Below are positions 44,831-52,730 of a stretch of 64,000 nucleotides of DNA, piece by piece (within the stretch, counting starts at the first letter, position 1; the number at the start of each line of letters is the position of its first letter). The stretch is taken from assembly GCA_049642465.1 (NCBI GenBank), contig JBAROV010000164.1:62001-126000 (forward strand), in the 5' to 3' direction. Both the position numbers and the translations under genes were made by a program. This DNA comes from CAWDPQ01 sp049642465 (GTDB lineage Bacteria > Acidobacteriota > Vicinamibacteria > Vicinamibacterales > 2-12-FULL-66-21). A model generated the notes under the pieces. That model was not told the DNA's origin and ran no database searches. It worked only from the letters and a program-made list of their open reading frames with translations.

Positions 44831-45606
44831 CGTCTGTAGTTGAACGTCATATGAACCGTCAAATTGGGCGGCGTGAACTCGGGCGGCAAGGGGGGAAGCT
44901 GTCTCGTCATCAGCACGGCGCGGCGTGACTCGAGGTCCAGCATCGACTGGCCGCTCGGCTCTTCCACTTCGACGTTGGTCAGCATCCCGTCGCGGCGGAT
45001 CGTGAACTTGACTCCGACCTGGCCGGCCGCTCCCTGGTTGGCATTCCACGACTGTCTGATCCGCTGCACCATCGTCTGGATGTAGTCCGGGCAGCAGAAG
45101 TTCTGCACGTCCAGGCGGACGCCGCTATCGCCGCCGCCACCTGTCGCCAGGCCGCCAAACGGAATCACCGCGCCACCGGTCTTCACGCGCGCATCGCCGG
45201 TCTTGACCTCTTCACCCGCCGTCGCCCTGCGAGTCGACGATTTGTCGACGGGTTTCTCGACCGGCTTGGTCCTCGCCATCGGCTTGGCGACCGGCGTCGG
45301 CTCGACCATCTCGGGCGCTTTCGGCGCCGGCGCTGCGTCCACAGGTTTCTCGTTCGGCTCCGCGACTCTCTGCACAGGCCGCTCGGAAATCGACGTCAGG
45401 CCCGGCGTATCGGGACCTTCGGTTCCGCCGAGCGAGATGGTCATGATCGGACCGTCATCCCTCGCGCGTGAACTCCAGCCGCTCGGCGCCAGTGCGAGTA
45501 CCGCAAACAGCGCAGCGTGCGCCATCAGGGACACCGCAAACATGCGGCTCATCCCGTCGGCCACCCGTGACCGCTCGACGAGAATGTCGCTGACGGCTTC
45601 GCGCAT
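44827..45606 (-). CDS. tolA: TolA/TonB-type envelope energy transducer
   Basis: 259 residues. One membrane anchor (SRMFAVSLMAHAALFAVLAL, about 20-41), a Pro/Lys-rich periplasm-spanning region (PVAKPMARTKPVEKPVDKS) and a TonB-like C-terminal domain (GQVGVKFTIRRDGMLTNVEVEEPSG). In the cluster it must act as the TolA partner of TolQR. Just before the C-terminal domain it carries vicinal cysteines, DVQNFCCPDYIQTMVQ, unusual for this family. It lies 6 bases from tolR and overlaps tolB by 4. Confidence 0.88.
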   Translation of the reverse strand: MREAVSDILVERSRVADGMSRMFAVSLMAHAALFAVLALAPSGWSSRARDDGPIMTISLGGTEGPDTPGLTSISERPVQRVAEPNEKPVDAAPAPKAPEMVEPTPVAKPMARTKPVEKPVDKSSTRRATAGEEVKTGDARVKTGGAVIPFGGLATGGGGDSGVRLDVQNFCCPDYIQTMVQRIRQSWNANQGAAGQVGVKFTIRRDGMLTNVEVEEPSGQSMLDLESRRAVLMTRQLPPLPPEFTPPNLTVHMTFNYRR

Positions 45607-45612
45607 GACTCC

Positions 45613-46077
45613 TCAGCGCCGTCGTTCGTCCGGCCGCGTCGTGATCCCGATCTTCTCGACGCCCGCCTGCTTCAGCTGGTCCATGACGTCCATCATGTTC
45701 TGCGCCGTCACGGTCGCGTCCATCCGCAGAAACAACGACTTGTCTTCGCGCGGCAAGAGGACCTGCCGCACCCGTTCGTGCAGGATATCCACGCGCACAT
45801 CGTCGTCGCCGATCCGCACGACGCGCGTCTCGGCAAAGTTCGCCGGGATCGTGACGTAAATCGGCGAGGAGACGACCGGGCTCGCGCGGCGCGCCTGCGG
45901 CAGGTTGACGGTGAGCCCCTGCTGCATCATCGGCGCGGTCACCATGAAGATGATGAGCAGCACCAGCATGACATCGACGAGCGGAACGACGTTGATTTCG
46001 GCGAGCGACGTGGCGACGTAGCTCCCGCGTCCCCGCCGCTGTCCACCGCCGCCGCCGGTTTGATGGACTTTCGGCAT
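45613..46077 (-). CDS. tolR: Proton-channel subunit TolR / ExbD family
   Basis: 154 residues. Single N-terminal helix EINVVPLVDVMLVLLIIFMV with the proton-carrying Asp in PLVDVMLVLL, then the periplasmic domain (RMDATVTAQNMMDVMDQLKQAGVEKIGI). It pairs with TolQ to use the proton-motive force. The Gly-rich tail before the helix (TGGGGGQRRGRGSY) is cytoplasmic. It is 3 bases after tolQ. Confidence 0.95.
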   Translation of the reverse strand: MPKVHQTGGGGGQRRGRGSYVATSLAEINVVPLVDVMLVLLIIFMVTAPMMQQGLTVNLPQARRASPVVSSPIYVTIPANFAETRVVRIGDDDVRVDILHERVRQVLLPREDKSLFLRMDATVTAQNMMDVMDQLKQAGVEKIGITTRPDERRR

Positions 46078-46080
46078 CGA

Positions 46081-46869
46081 TCAGGTGAAGTTGCGCTCAC
46101 AGATATTCAGGAATTCGAGCGCAAAATCGTCCATCTCCGCGGCAAAGTGCTTCACGCGATTCGTGAAGTGATTATAGAAGTACACCGCCGGAATGGCCGC
46201 GAAGAGTCCCGCCGCGGTGGCAATCAACGCGTCGGCGATCCCAGGCCCCACTTGCTGCAGACTCGACGAGCCGGTCGCGCCGATGGCTTGAAAGGACATC
46301 ATGATTCCCCACACGGTCCCGAAGAGCCCGATGAAGGGCGTGATGCTGGCCGTGGTTGCGAGAAACGGGATGCGGTGCTCGAGCCGCGTCAACTCGACCG
46401 TGGTTGCCCGCAGCAATGCCCGATCGACAGCGTCGAGGCTCTTGAGAGTTGGACGTCCGACGACGGCAACTGGCTTGCCGCCCTCCATCATGGCCCTCGG
46501 ACCGTCGGTGGTTTTGTCCGCGCGGAGCTGCGCGTTCAGCTCCGCGTAGCCGGACTGAAACAGGCCGACCAGCGGACTGGCGGGCAGCGTCGGACAGACC
46601 GCCTGCACTTCCGAGAACTTGCTGCTTTTTCGAAACACGTTGAGGAACGTGGCCGTTTGACGTTCGGCACGGCGAAAAACCCACATCTTGTAGAGGATGA
46701 TCGCCCACGAGACTGCGGAGAACAGCAGCAGAATCAGCAGCACGACCTTCGCGAGCGGGGTCGCGTCTGCCAGCAGCGAAACGATATCGGTGTTTCTCGT
46801 GAGCTCGCCGGCCCCAGCGTCCGGCTGACCCGCGCTTTGCGTTATCCACGCAAGCGCGTACACAGGCAT
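46081..46869 (-). CDS. tolQ: Proton-channel subunit TolQ / ExbB family
   Basis: About 262 residues with three membrane helices: VVLLILLLFSAVSWAIILYK, FLATTASITPFIGLFGTVWGIM and GLFAAIPAVYFYNHF. The family signature TPFIGLFGTVWGI and the Thr/Pro-bearing helix III are intact. I chose ATG 46869 because the TTG at 46887 is the codon overlapping GGAGG, so the Shine-Dalgarno sequence serves the ATG (11 bases away). It is the first gene of the tol operon; the 211 bases upstream to recN hold the promoters of both and nothing else. Confidence 0.93.
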   Translation of the reverse strand: MPVYALAWITQSAGQPDAGAGELTRNTDIVSLLADATPLAKVVLLILLLFSAVSWAIILYKMWVFRRAERQTATFLNVFRKSSKFSEVQAVCPTLPASPLVGLFQSGYAELNAQLRADKTTDGPRAMMEGGKPVAVVGRPTLKSLDAVDRALLRATTVELTRLEHRIPFLATTASITPFIGLFGTVWGIMMSFQAIGATGSSSLQQVGPGIADALIATAAGLFAAIPAVYFYNHFTNRVKHFAAEMDDFALEFLNICERNFT

Positions 46870-47080
46870 GCGCAAACGTTCCTCCAACAGCTGTCTTCGA
46901 ACTCCTTGGATCGGCGAACCACTGATCGGGCGATCAGATCGCCGCAGATTCGGTACTTATTAACTTCTAAGGCGCCGCTGGGACGACGCTCGGATTGGAG
47001 GCAGCGTAACATGCCCCCTGAGCGCTGTCAAACATCTGATAAGATGGAACTTACCTGACACCGAATCCGGATCAGTTGAT

Positions 47081-48748
47081 TTGCTACGGTTCCTCAGCAT
47101 CCGCAATCTTGCCGTCATCGATCGGCTCGAGCTCGAGTTCGAGCCGGGCCTGTGTGTGCTCACGGGAGAAACCGGGGCCGGCAAATCCATCCTCGTCGGC
47201 GCGGTCGGACTCCTAGCGGGCGGCCGCGCGTCGGGCGACCTCGTGCGAACGGGCGAAGATACCGCAACCGTCGAGGCGATCTTCGAGAAGCCCGACGGGA
47301 CGGAAGTGATCGTCCGGCGCGAAATTTCGTCGCAGGGAGGGCGCAGTCGCGCGTTCGTTGATGGCTCCCTCACTTCGTCTACGGCGCTGCGCGAGCTCGC
47401 CGCGCCGCTCGTCGACCTGCACGGACAACACGAGCACCAGGTGCTGCTCGATCCAACCGCGCATCTGGACCTGCTCGACGAATTCGCCGGACTGACATCA
47501 TCGCGTCCGGCCGTAGCGGACGCCTTTGCCGCGTGGCAGCGAGTGAAGGGCGAGCGTGAACGACTCCTCACCGGCGAGCGCGAAAAAGCTGCCCGCAGCG
47601 AATTCATTTCATTCCAGCTGCAGGAAATCGAGCGAGTGGCGCCGCGGAAAGGAGAGGACGAGGAACTGGCATCGCAGCGACAGGTTCTCGCCAACGCAGA
47701 CAAGCTCCAGCGGCTTTGCGCTGAGGCGTATACCTTGCTCTACGAAGGGGATCACGCCGCGCTGCCTGCACTTGTCGGCGTGTGGCGGCGAGTGGGAGAG
47801 CTCGCGGGCATCGACGTCCACTTCAGGCAATACATCGAAGCGCGGGACGGCATGAAGGCGCAGCTTGAAGACCTGGCATTCTTTCTGCGATCGTACTCCG
47901 AGAGCATTGATGCCTCGCCAGCCAGACTGCAGGAAGTCGAGGATCGACTCGCGCTGCTCGAGCGTCTCACACGTAAGCACGGTCCCACGCTCGACGATGT
48001 GATCGCCAAGGCGGAGGCTTTGCGCCAGGAGCGGGACGATATCGCGAACTCCGGCGAGCGCGCCGCTCAACTCGACGCCGACGTGAACACCGCGCGTGAA
48101 GGCTACAGACGACTCGCGGCACAACTGTCGGCCGCACGACGCATCGCTGCTGACCGGTTCAGCCGGGCCCTCGAACGGTCGCTCGGCGAACTGGCGATGG
48201 CCCGAACGCGGTGTGAGGTCCGATTTGCCGATGAGCAAGCCGAGCAGGCGTGGACCGATCGCGGATTCGATACCGCGGAGTTTTTCATTTCACCGAACGC
48301 CGGCGAGGAGCTCCGACCGCTTGCGCGCATAGCCTCCGGTGGAGAGTTATCACGCATCATGCTCGCGCTGAAGACGCTCGCGTCTACCGACGCTCCGGGA
48401 AAAACGCTCATCTTCGATGAAGTCGATGCGGGTATTGGCGGGGCAGTGGCGGATGTGGTCGGCGGCCGGCTTCAGAAGCTCGCCGAGCGGGTGCAGGTCC
48501 TATGCATCACGCACCTGCCACAGATTGCCGCGCACGGCGGCACGCACTACCACATCACGAAGGCCGTCAAGAACGGCCGGACCATGACATCGGTTTCGCG
48601 GGTGTCCGCGACCGACCGCGAAGCGGAACTCGCACGGATGATCGGCGGAACGGCGGTGACCGCCGCCGTCATGGCGAGCGCACGCGAGATGCTGGCGGCA
48701 AGGAGCGGCGGCAACGGGGGAGTGGCACCACAGAGAAAACGGAGATAG
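47081..48748 (+). CDS. recN: DNA repair protein RecN
   Basis: 555 residues. SMC-like with Walker A LTGETGAGKSILVGA, a long coiled-coil middle (around residues 170-380), the signature IASGGELSRIMLALKTL and Walker B LIFDEVDAGIGG. RecN tethers broken ends in double-strand-break repair. The start codon is TTG 47081, with a TAAGAT -10-like box at 47040-47045 but no clear ribosome site. I found no LexA-type operator by eye. Confidence 0.95.
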   Translation: MLRFLSIRNLAVIDRLELEFEPGLCVLTGETGAGKSILVGAVGLLAGGRASGDLVRTGEDTATVEAIFEKPDGTEVIVRREISSQGGRSRAFVDGSLTSSTALRELAAPLVDLHGQHEHQVLLDPTAHLDLLDEFAGLTSSRPAVADAFAAWQRVKGERERLLTGEREKAARSEFISFQLQEIERVAPRKGEDEELASQRQVLANADKLQRLCAEAYTLLYEGDHAALPALVGVWRRVGELAGIDVHFRQYIEARDGMKAQLEDLAFFLRSYSESIDASPARLQEVEDRLALLERLTRKHGPTLDDVIAKAEALRQERDDIANSGERAAQLDADVNTAREGYRRLAAQLSAARRIAADRFSRALERSLGELAMARTRCEVRFADEQAEQAWTDRGFDTAEFFISPNAGEELRPLARIASGGELSRIMLALKTLASTDAPGKTLIFDEVDAGIGGAVADVVGGRLQKLAERVQVLCITHLPQIAAHGGTHYHITKAVKNGRTMTSVSRVSATDREAELARMIGGTAVTAAVMASAREMLAARSGGNGGVAPQRKRR

Positions 48749-48826
48749 CGCCGCCGGCTCTGTGGTGAAATGAACTTCTCGTCCGGTCGATGGCCGATCG
48801 CCTCTTCCACCTCGTTGAGCGAAGGA

Positions 48827-48863
48827 ATAGCGAAAGGCGAAAGCGAAAGTCGAAAGCGAAGGT
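48827..48863. repeat. GCGAAAG word repeat upstream of miaB
   Basis: AGCGAAAGGCGAAAGCGAAAG followed by TCGAAAGCGAAGG: five decayed copies of a short word in 37 bases, ending 13 bases before the miaB ATG. If translation started at 48790 the repeat would be coding, but the protein family start is at 48877. Confidence 0.7.
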
Positions 48864-48876
48864 CTTCCACACGCGA

Positions 48877-50205
48877 ATGGCGCGCAAGTATTTGATCGAA
48901 ACGCACGGCTGCCAGATGAACGTCCATGACTCGGAACGCATGGCCGGTCTGCTGGAACAGGCGGGCTACGAGTCCACCGCCGATGATCGCGACGCGGACA
49001 TCGTCCTGATTAACACGTGCAGCGTGCGAGAACGCGCTGAAGAGAAGCTGTTCACCCGGCTTGGCGAGTTCCGGCAGATGGCAATCGAAGACGGACGCCG
49101 TCCGCTTGTCGCCGTCGCGGGCTGCGTCGCACAGCAGGAAGGCGCGCGAATCCTCGAGCGATCGAACGCCGTCGACATCATCGTCGGCACGCAGGCGCTC
49201 AGTCGGCTACCGGTGCTCGTGGATACCGCCGTGCGGGCGCATGGGCGCGTCACGCCGCAACTCGATCTCGATCCCATCGGCGATGTGTCCTTCCCACTCG
49301 GAATCGCCCGGCGTTCCGATCCGGTCAAGGCGTATGTGACCATCATCGAGGGCTGCAACGAATTCTGCGCCTTCTGCGTCGTTCCCTACACGCGCGGGCA
49401 CGAACGGATGCGCCCTGTTGCCGAGATCGTGGCCGACGCGCGTCAGGCCGTGGAATCGGGCGCCAAGGAAGTACAGCTGCTCGGGCAGATCGTCAATCAC
49501 TACCAGGCACCAGACGATGCTGCCTGCGATTTCGCTGGATTGCTGGAGCGATTACAGGATATCGACGGCCTCGCGCGTATCCGGTTCGCGAGTCCGCACC
49601 CCCGTCACGTGACGCCGCGAATGATCGCGGCGATGCGGAACCTGCCGAAGGTGTGCCGTCACCTGCACCTGCCGGTGCAGTCCGGATCGAACCGGGTGCT
49701 TGCCGCGATGAGGCGTCGCCACACGCGCGAGTACTACCTCGATCTCGTGGCGCGTTTGCGCGACGCCATGCCGGATCTCGCGCTTTCGACCGATATGATT
49801 GTCGGCTTCCCCGGCGAGAGCGCCGGCGACTTCGCGGATACGATGTCGCTCACCGCCGCGGTCCGCTATCACAGCATGTTTTCGTTCAAGTACTCGCCGC
49901 GTCCGAACACGCTCGCCCTCAAGCGCATGCCGGACGATGTGAGCGAGGAGGAGAAGACCGGGCGGATCGTGGAACTGCAGGCGCTGCAGCGTGAGATGCA
50001 GATTGAGCTGTTCCGCGCTCACGTCGGCCGCGTCGAAGAGGTGCTGGTCGATTCAACCAGCCGGCGGCGCGAGTGGGAGTTGTCGGGCCGGACCAGTGGC
50101 AATACCGTCGTGAATTTCCCAGGACGAGCGGCGTGGCTGGGTCAACTGGTGAGGGTGCGGATTACTGCGGCGAATCCAAACAGCCTTAAAGGGGAGCCAG
50201 TCTGA
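48877..50205 (+). CDS. miaB: tRNA-2-methylthio-N6-isopentenyladenosine methylthiotransferase
   Basis: About 442 residues. The UPF0004 domain has THGCQMNVHDSERM, TCSVRERAEEKLF and GCVAQQEG (three iron-sulfur Cys). The radical-SAM motif CNEFCAFC lies in EGCNEFCAFCVVPYTRGHERMRP, and a TRAM domain ends the protein. It adds a methylthio group to i6A37 of tRNAs. I placed the start at ATG 48877 (MARKYLIETHGCQMN), not at 48790, since the 29 extra residues are repeat-encoded. Confidence 0.95.
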   Translation: MARKYLIETHGCQMNVHDSERMAGLLEQAGYESTADDRDADIVLINTCSVRERAEEKLFTRLGEFRQMAIEDGRRPLVAVAGCVAQQEGARILERSNAVDIIVGTQALSRLPVLVDTAVRAHGRVTPQLDLDPIGDVSFPLGIARRSDPVKAYVTIIEGCNEFCAFCVVPYTRGHERMRPVAEIVADARQAVESGAKEVQLLGQIVNHYQAPDDAACDFAGLLERLQDIDGLARIRFASPHPRHVTPRMIAAMRNLPKVCRHLHLPVQSGSNRVLAAMRRRHTREYYLDLVARLRDAMPDLALSTDMIVGFPGESAGDFADTMSLTAAVRYHSMFSFKYSPRPNTLALKRMPDDVSEEEKTGRIVELQALQREMQIELFRAHVGRVEEVLVDSTSRRREWELSGRTSGNTVVNFPGRAAWLGQLVRVRITAANPNSLKGEPV

Positions 50206-50220
50206 GAGCTGGAGACCACT

Positions 50221-50706
50221 ATGCAAATCGAGATGACCGTCAAGGGACTGATAATCGATCCCATCACCAACATGCCGATCGTGATCCTTCGCGACAAGGA
50301 CGGACAGCGCGTGCTCCCGATTTGGGTCGGCCCGTTCGAAGCCAACGCCATCGCCGTCCAACTCGAGAACATGCCGACGCCGCGGCCGATGACGCACGAT
50401 CTGCTGAAGAACGTCATCCACGATTTGAAGGCGGACATCCAGAAGATCGTCGTGTCGGATCTGAAGGAGAACACCTTCTACGCGCTCATCTACCTGAAGG
50501 TGAATGGGGAGGCCGTGGCCGTCGACTCGAGACCGAGCGACGCGATCGCGCTGGCGCTGCGGTCCCGCGCTCCGATTTTCGTGGAGGACAAGGTCATCGA
50601 TCACGCCCGATCGGCCGACATGGCGCCGGAGAAAGAAGACTCCGAGCGGCTCCAGAAATGGCTCGAGAATCTAGACCCCGACGAGCTCGGGAAATACAAG
50701 ATGTAG
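50221..50706 (+). CDS. Bifunctional nuclease family protein (DUF151)
   Basis: 161 residues. IEMTVKGLIIDPITNMPIVILRDKDGQRVLPIWVGPFEANAIAV is the family opening, followed by RPMTHDLLKNVIHDL and VDSRPSDAIALALR. The family is named for nuclease activity in plant homologues and structure work on a bacterial one; the bacterial role is not settled. The C-terminal tail (EDSERLQKWLENLDPDELGKY) is acidic. It starts 15 bases after miaB and may be in that transcript. Confidence 0.85.
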   Translation: MQIEMTVKGLIIDPITNMPIVILRDKDGQRVLPIWVGPFEANAIAVQLENMPTPRPMTHDLLKNVIHDLKADIQKIVVSDLKENTFYALIYLKVNGEAVAVDSRPSDAIALALRSRAPIFVEDKVIDHARSADMAPEKEDSERLQKWLENLDPDELGKYKM

Positions 50707-50752
50707 TAGACCTGCCGCGCGAAGCTGCGAAATCTTGGGCAATTCTGCCAAT

Positions 50753-50783
50753 TTGATCAAAATCGTCATTTTGGCCCTACAAT
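50753..50783 (+). promoter_or_regulatory. Possible promoter of parAB
   Basis: TTGATC (50753-50758) and TACAAT (50778-50783) are separated by 19 bases, longer than optimal. The parA ATG follows 108 bases later across a GC-rich leader containing GGGGCATCGGGCCCC, a potential stem. Confidence 0.3.
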
Positions 50784-50891
50784 GGCGCGCAGACCCTGTC
50801 GGCGCGTCGCCTTGGTGAGGGAATCGGAGCGGGGGCATCGGGCCCCGCGAGCGGCGAGTCTGGCGGGGAAAGGGGTTCCCGCCGGCACACG

Positions 50892-51647
50892 ATGATCGTC
50901 GCTATCGCTAACCAAAAAGGGGGCGTGGGGAAGACCACGACCGCCATCAACCTGGCGGCCGCCCTGTCGCTCCGAGGCCAACCCACACTTCTCATCGATC
51001 TCGATCCTCAAGCCAACAGTTCGATGTCGTACCTGGACGTCGCGCAGGTGTCGCGAAGCGTCTACGACGCCATCGCGGAACCGAACTGCAGCTTCACGGA
51101 TGTCATCGTTCCCTCGACGCAGCCCAACCTCTTCATCGCGCCCGCGCGCATCGCGCTGGCCAAGCTCGAGGCGAAGCTCGTCGGGGAACTGGACGCCCAC
51201 TTCCGGCTCAAGGATCGACTCGAGCCCGTGCGCGCGCAGTATCCGAACATCGTGATCGACTGTCCGCCGACGCTCGGACTGCTGACGGTGAACGCCCTGG
51301 TCGCGGCGACGCACTTGTTGATTCCGATTCAGTCGTCCTACTTCGCGCTCGAAGGGACGGACGACTTGCTCGAGACGATCGAGAAGGTCCGAGCGCGCGC
51401 CAATCCCAGCCTCCGCATCCTCGGCGTCGTCATCACGATGCACGATCGGCGGACGGCGCTGGCGCGAGACATCCGCAGCCAGATCGATAAGGTCTTTGGG
51501 ACCAAGGTGTTCAAGACGGTGATTACCAAGAGCGTGAGGCTGGAGGAGAGTCCGGCCTACAAGGAGTCCATTTTCGCATTCGCGCCGGAATCGAGCGGCG
51601 CGGCCGAGTACTACCGACTGTGCGAGGAGGTGATGGATCGTGCCTAA
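50892..51647 (+). CDS. parA: ParA-family chromosome/plasmid partitioning ATPase
   Basis: 251 residues. The deviant Walker A is NQKGGVGKTTTAINLAA, with Walker A' LLIDLDPQANSSM and Walker B IVIDCPPTLGLLTVNAL. There is no N-terminal helix-turn-helix, so it belongs to the Soj/chromosomal type (ParA Ib-like short form). It forms ATP-dependent gradients moved by ParB. parB overlaps its stop by 8 bases. It sits apart from the rsmG/mnmG genes that usually flank chromosomal parAB. Confidence 0.93.
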   Translation: MIVAIANQKGGVGKTTTAINLAAALSLRGQPTLLIDLDPQANSSMSYLDVAQVSRSVYDAIAEPNCSFTDVIVPSTQPNLFIAPARIALAKLEAKLVGELDAHFRLKDRLEPVRAQYPNIVIDCPPTLGLLTVNALVAATHLLIPIQSSYFALEGTDDLLETIEKVRARANPSLRILGVVITMHDRRTALARDIRSQIDKVFGTKVFKTVITKSVRLEESPAYKESIFAFAPESSGAAEYYRLCEEVMDRA

Positions 51648-52461
51648 ACGAGGTTTGCCACAGACGGTCAGGATGCGGCACGACGAACACTACGTCGAAG
51701 CGCTGACGAGTTCAGCGGGCGCTCCGATTGGACGGATGGTGCCAATCGATCAGATCGACCCGAATCCGAACCAGCCGCGCCAGGTCATGGGCGATCTGTC
51801 GGAACTGATGGCTTCGATCGCCGAAAAAGGCATCATCGAGCCAATCGTTGTCCGGCAGCGCGGCCGGCGATTCCAGATCGTGGCTGGCGAGCGGAGGTAT
51901 CAGGCCGCCGTTCAGGTGGGGTTGCGCGAAATCCCAATTGTCATCCGCGAAGTCGATGACAACGAGATCATCGAGATTGCACTCATCGAGAACCTCCAGC
52001 GCAAGGACCTGACCCCGTTCGAAGAAGCCGAAGCGCTGCACTCCCTGGCGAACCGCTGCAGCTACACCCACGAGGACATGGCGCGTCGGCTGGGGAAGTC
52101 GAGAACCTCGATTACCGAGTCGCTGTCGCTGAATAACATGCCCGAGGAGGTCAAAAACCTTTGTCGGCTGGCCGACATTCACTCCAAGTCGCTGTTATTA
52201 CAGGTAGTTAGGCAGGGAGACCATCAGAAAATGGTCGCCCTGGTCGAGAAAATCGCCCGAGACGGCGGCGTGACCCGCGAAGCCGTCCGAAAAGAAACCG
52301 CCAAACCCAAAGCCGGCCGGCCGAAGGCGTTCGTCTTCAGCTACAAGGCCCCGACGAAGGCGTTCAAACTGCAACTCCGATTCACGAAGGCGCGCGTCGA
52401 TCGAGACGAAGTCATCGAGGCGCTCGAGAACATCCTGAAAGAGCTCAGAGCACAGAGGTAG
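51640..52461 (+). CDS. parB: ParB-family partitioning protein
   Basis: 273 residues. The N-terminal CTPase/clamp domain has IDPNPNQPRQVMGDLSELMASI and AGERRYQAAVQVGL (the GERRxQA box), then the helix-turn-helix YTHEDMARRLGKSRTSITESL, and a C-terminal dimerisation part. It binds parS and spreads; I found no parS-like 16-base palindrome in the window. The stop codon begins a word repeat (52461-52730). Confidence 0.92.
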   Translation: MPKRGLPQTVRMRHDEHYVEALTSSAGAPIGRMVPIDQIDPNPNQPRQVMGDLSELMASIAEKGIIEPIVVRQRGRRFQIVAGERRYQAAVQVGLREIPIVIREVDDNEIIEIALIENLQRKDLTPFEEAEALHSLANRCSYTHEDMARRLGKSRTSITESLSLNNMPEEVKNLCRLADIHSKSLLLQVVRQGDHQKMVALVEKIARDGGVTREAVRKETAKPKAGRPKAFVFSYKAPTKAFKLQLRFTKARVDRDEVIEALENILKELRAQR

Positions 52462-52730
52462 GACTCGGGGTCCGGAATCCGGGACTCGGGGTCCGGGATC
52501 CAGGACTCGGGGTCCGGGGCTCGAAAACCGACGACCAGCGACCCTCGATAACCGACGACCAGCGACCCTCGACTCGCGACTTGACGAGCGTCAGACGTGG
52601 ACTTTAGTTAACATAACACTCATTATCAGACCCATGGGAAATCGCCCATAAAAGGGCCCTGTGGAAGGTTTGCGGATAGATTGCCCTAAGATAAACCGAG
52701 CCCCGGATCTCGAGCCCCGAGCCCCCGAGT
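52461..52730. repeat. GGACTCGGGGTCCGG word repeat and inverted partner before the LptF-LptG gene
   Basis: GGACTCGGGGTCCGG occurs at 52461-52475, 52482-52496 and 52503-52517 (21-base period), starting in the parB stop codon. A second word, AACCGACGACCAGCGACC plus CTCGA, occurs at 52526-52548 and 52550-52572. After 130 bases of AT-richer, non-repeated DNA (which may hold a promoter; TTGACG at 52581) an inverted version, CCGGATCTCGAGCCCCGAG and more, runs from 52703 to the ATG. No gene is supported here. Confidence 0.8.

Noticed and set aside
46988..47045. LexA box before recN
   Set aside because: CTGT and ACAG-type half sites are not correctly spaced; only a TAAGAT -10-like box is visible.
48790..48876. 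N-terminal extension of MiaB
   Set aside because: The extra residues are encoded by the GCGAAAG repeat and are absent from the family start; ATG 48877 is the better start.
50707..50891. parS centromere
   Set aside because: No 16-base TGTTTCACGTGAAACA-like palindrome is present; the GC-rich stem near 50840 does not resemble it.
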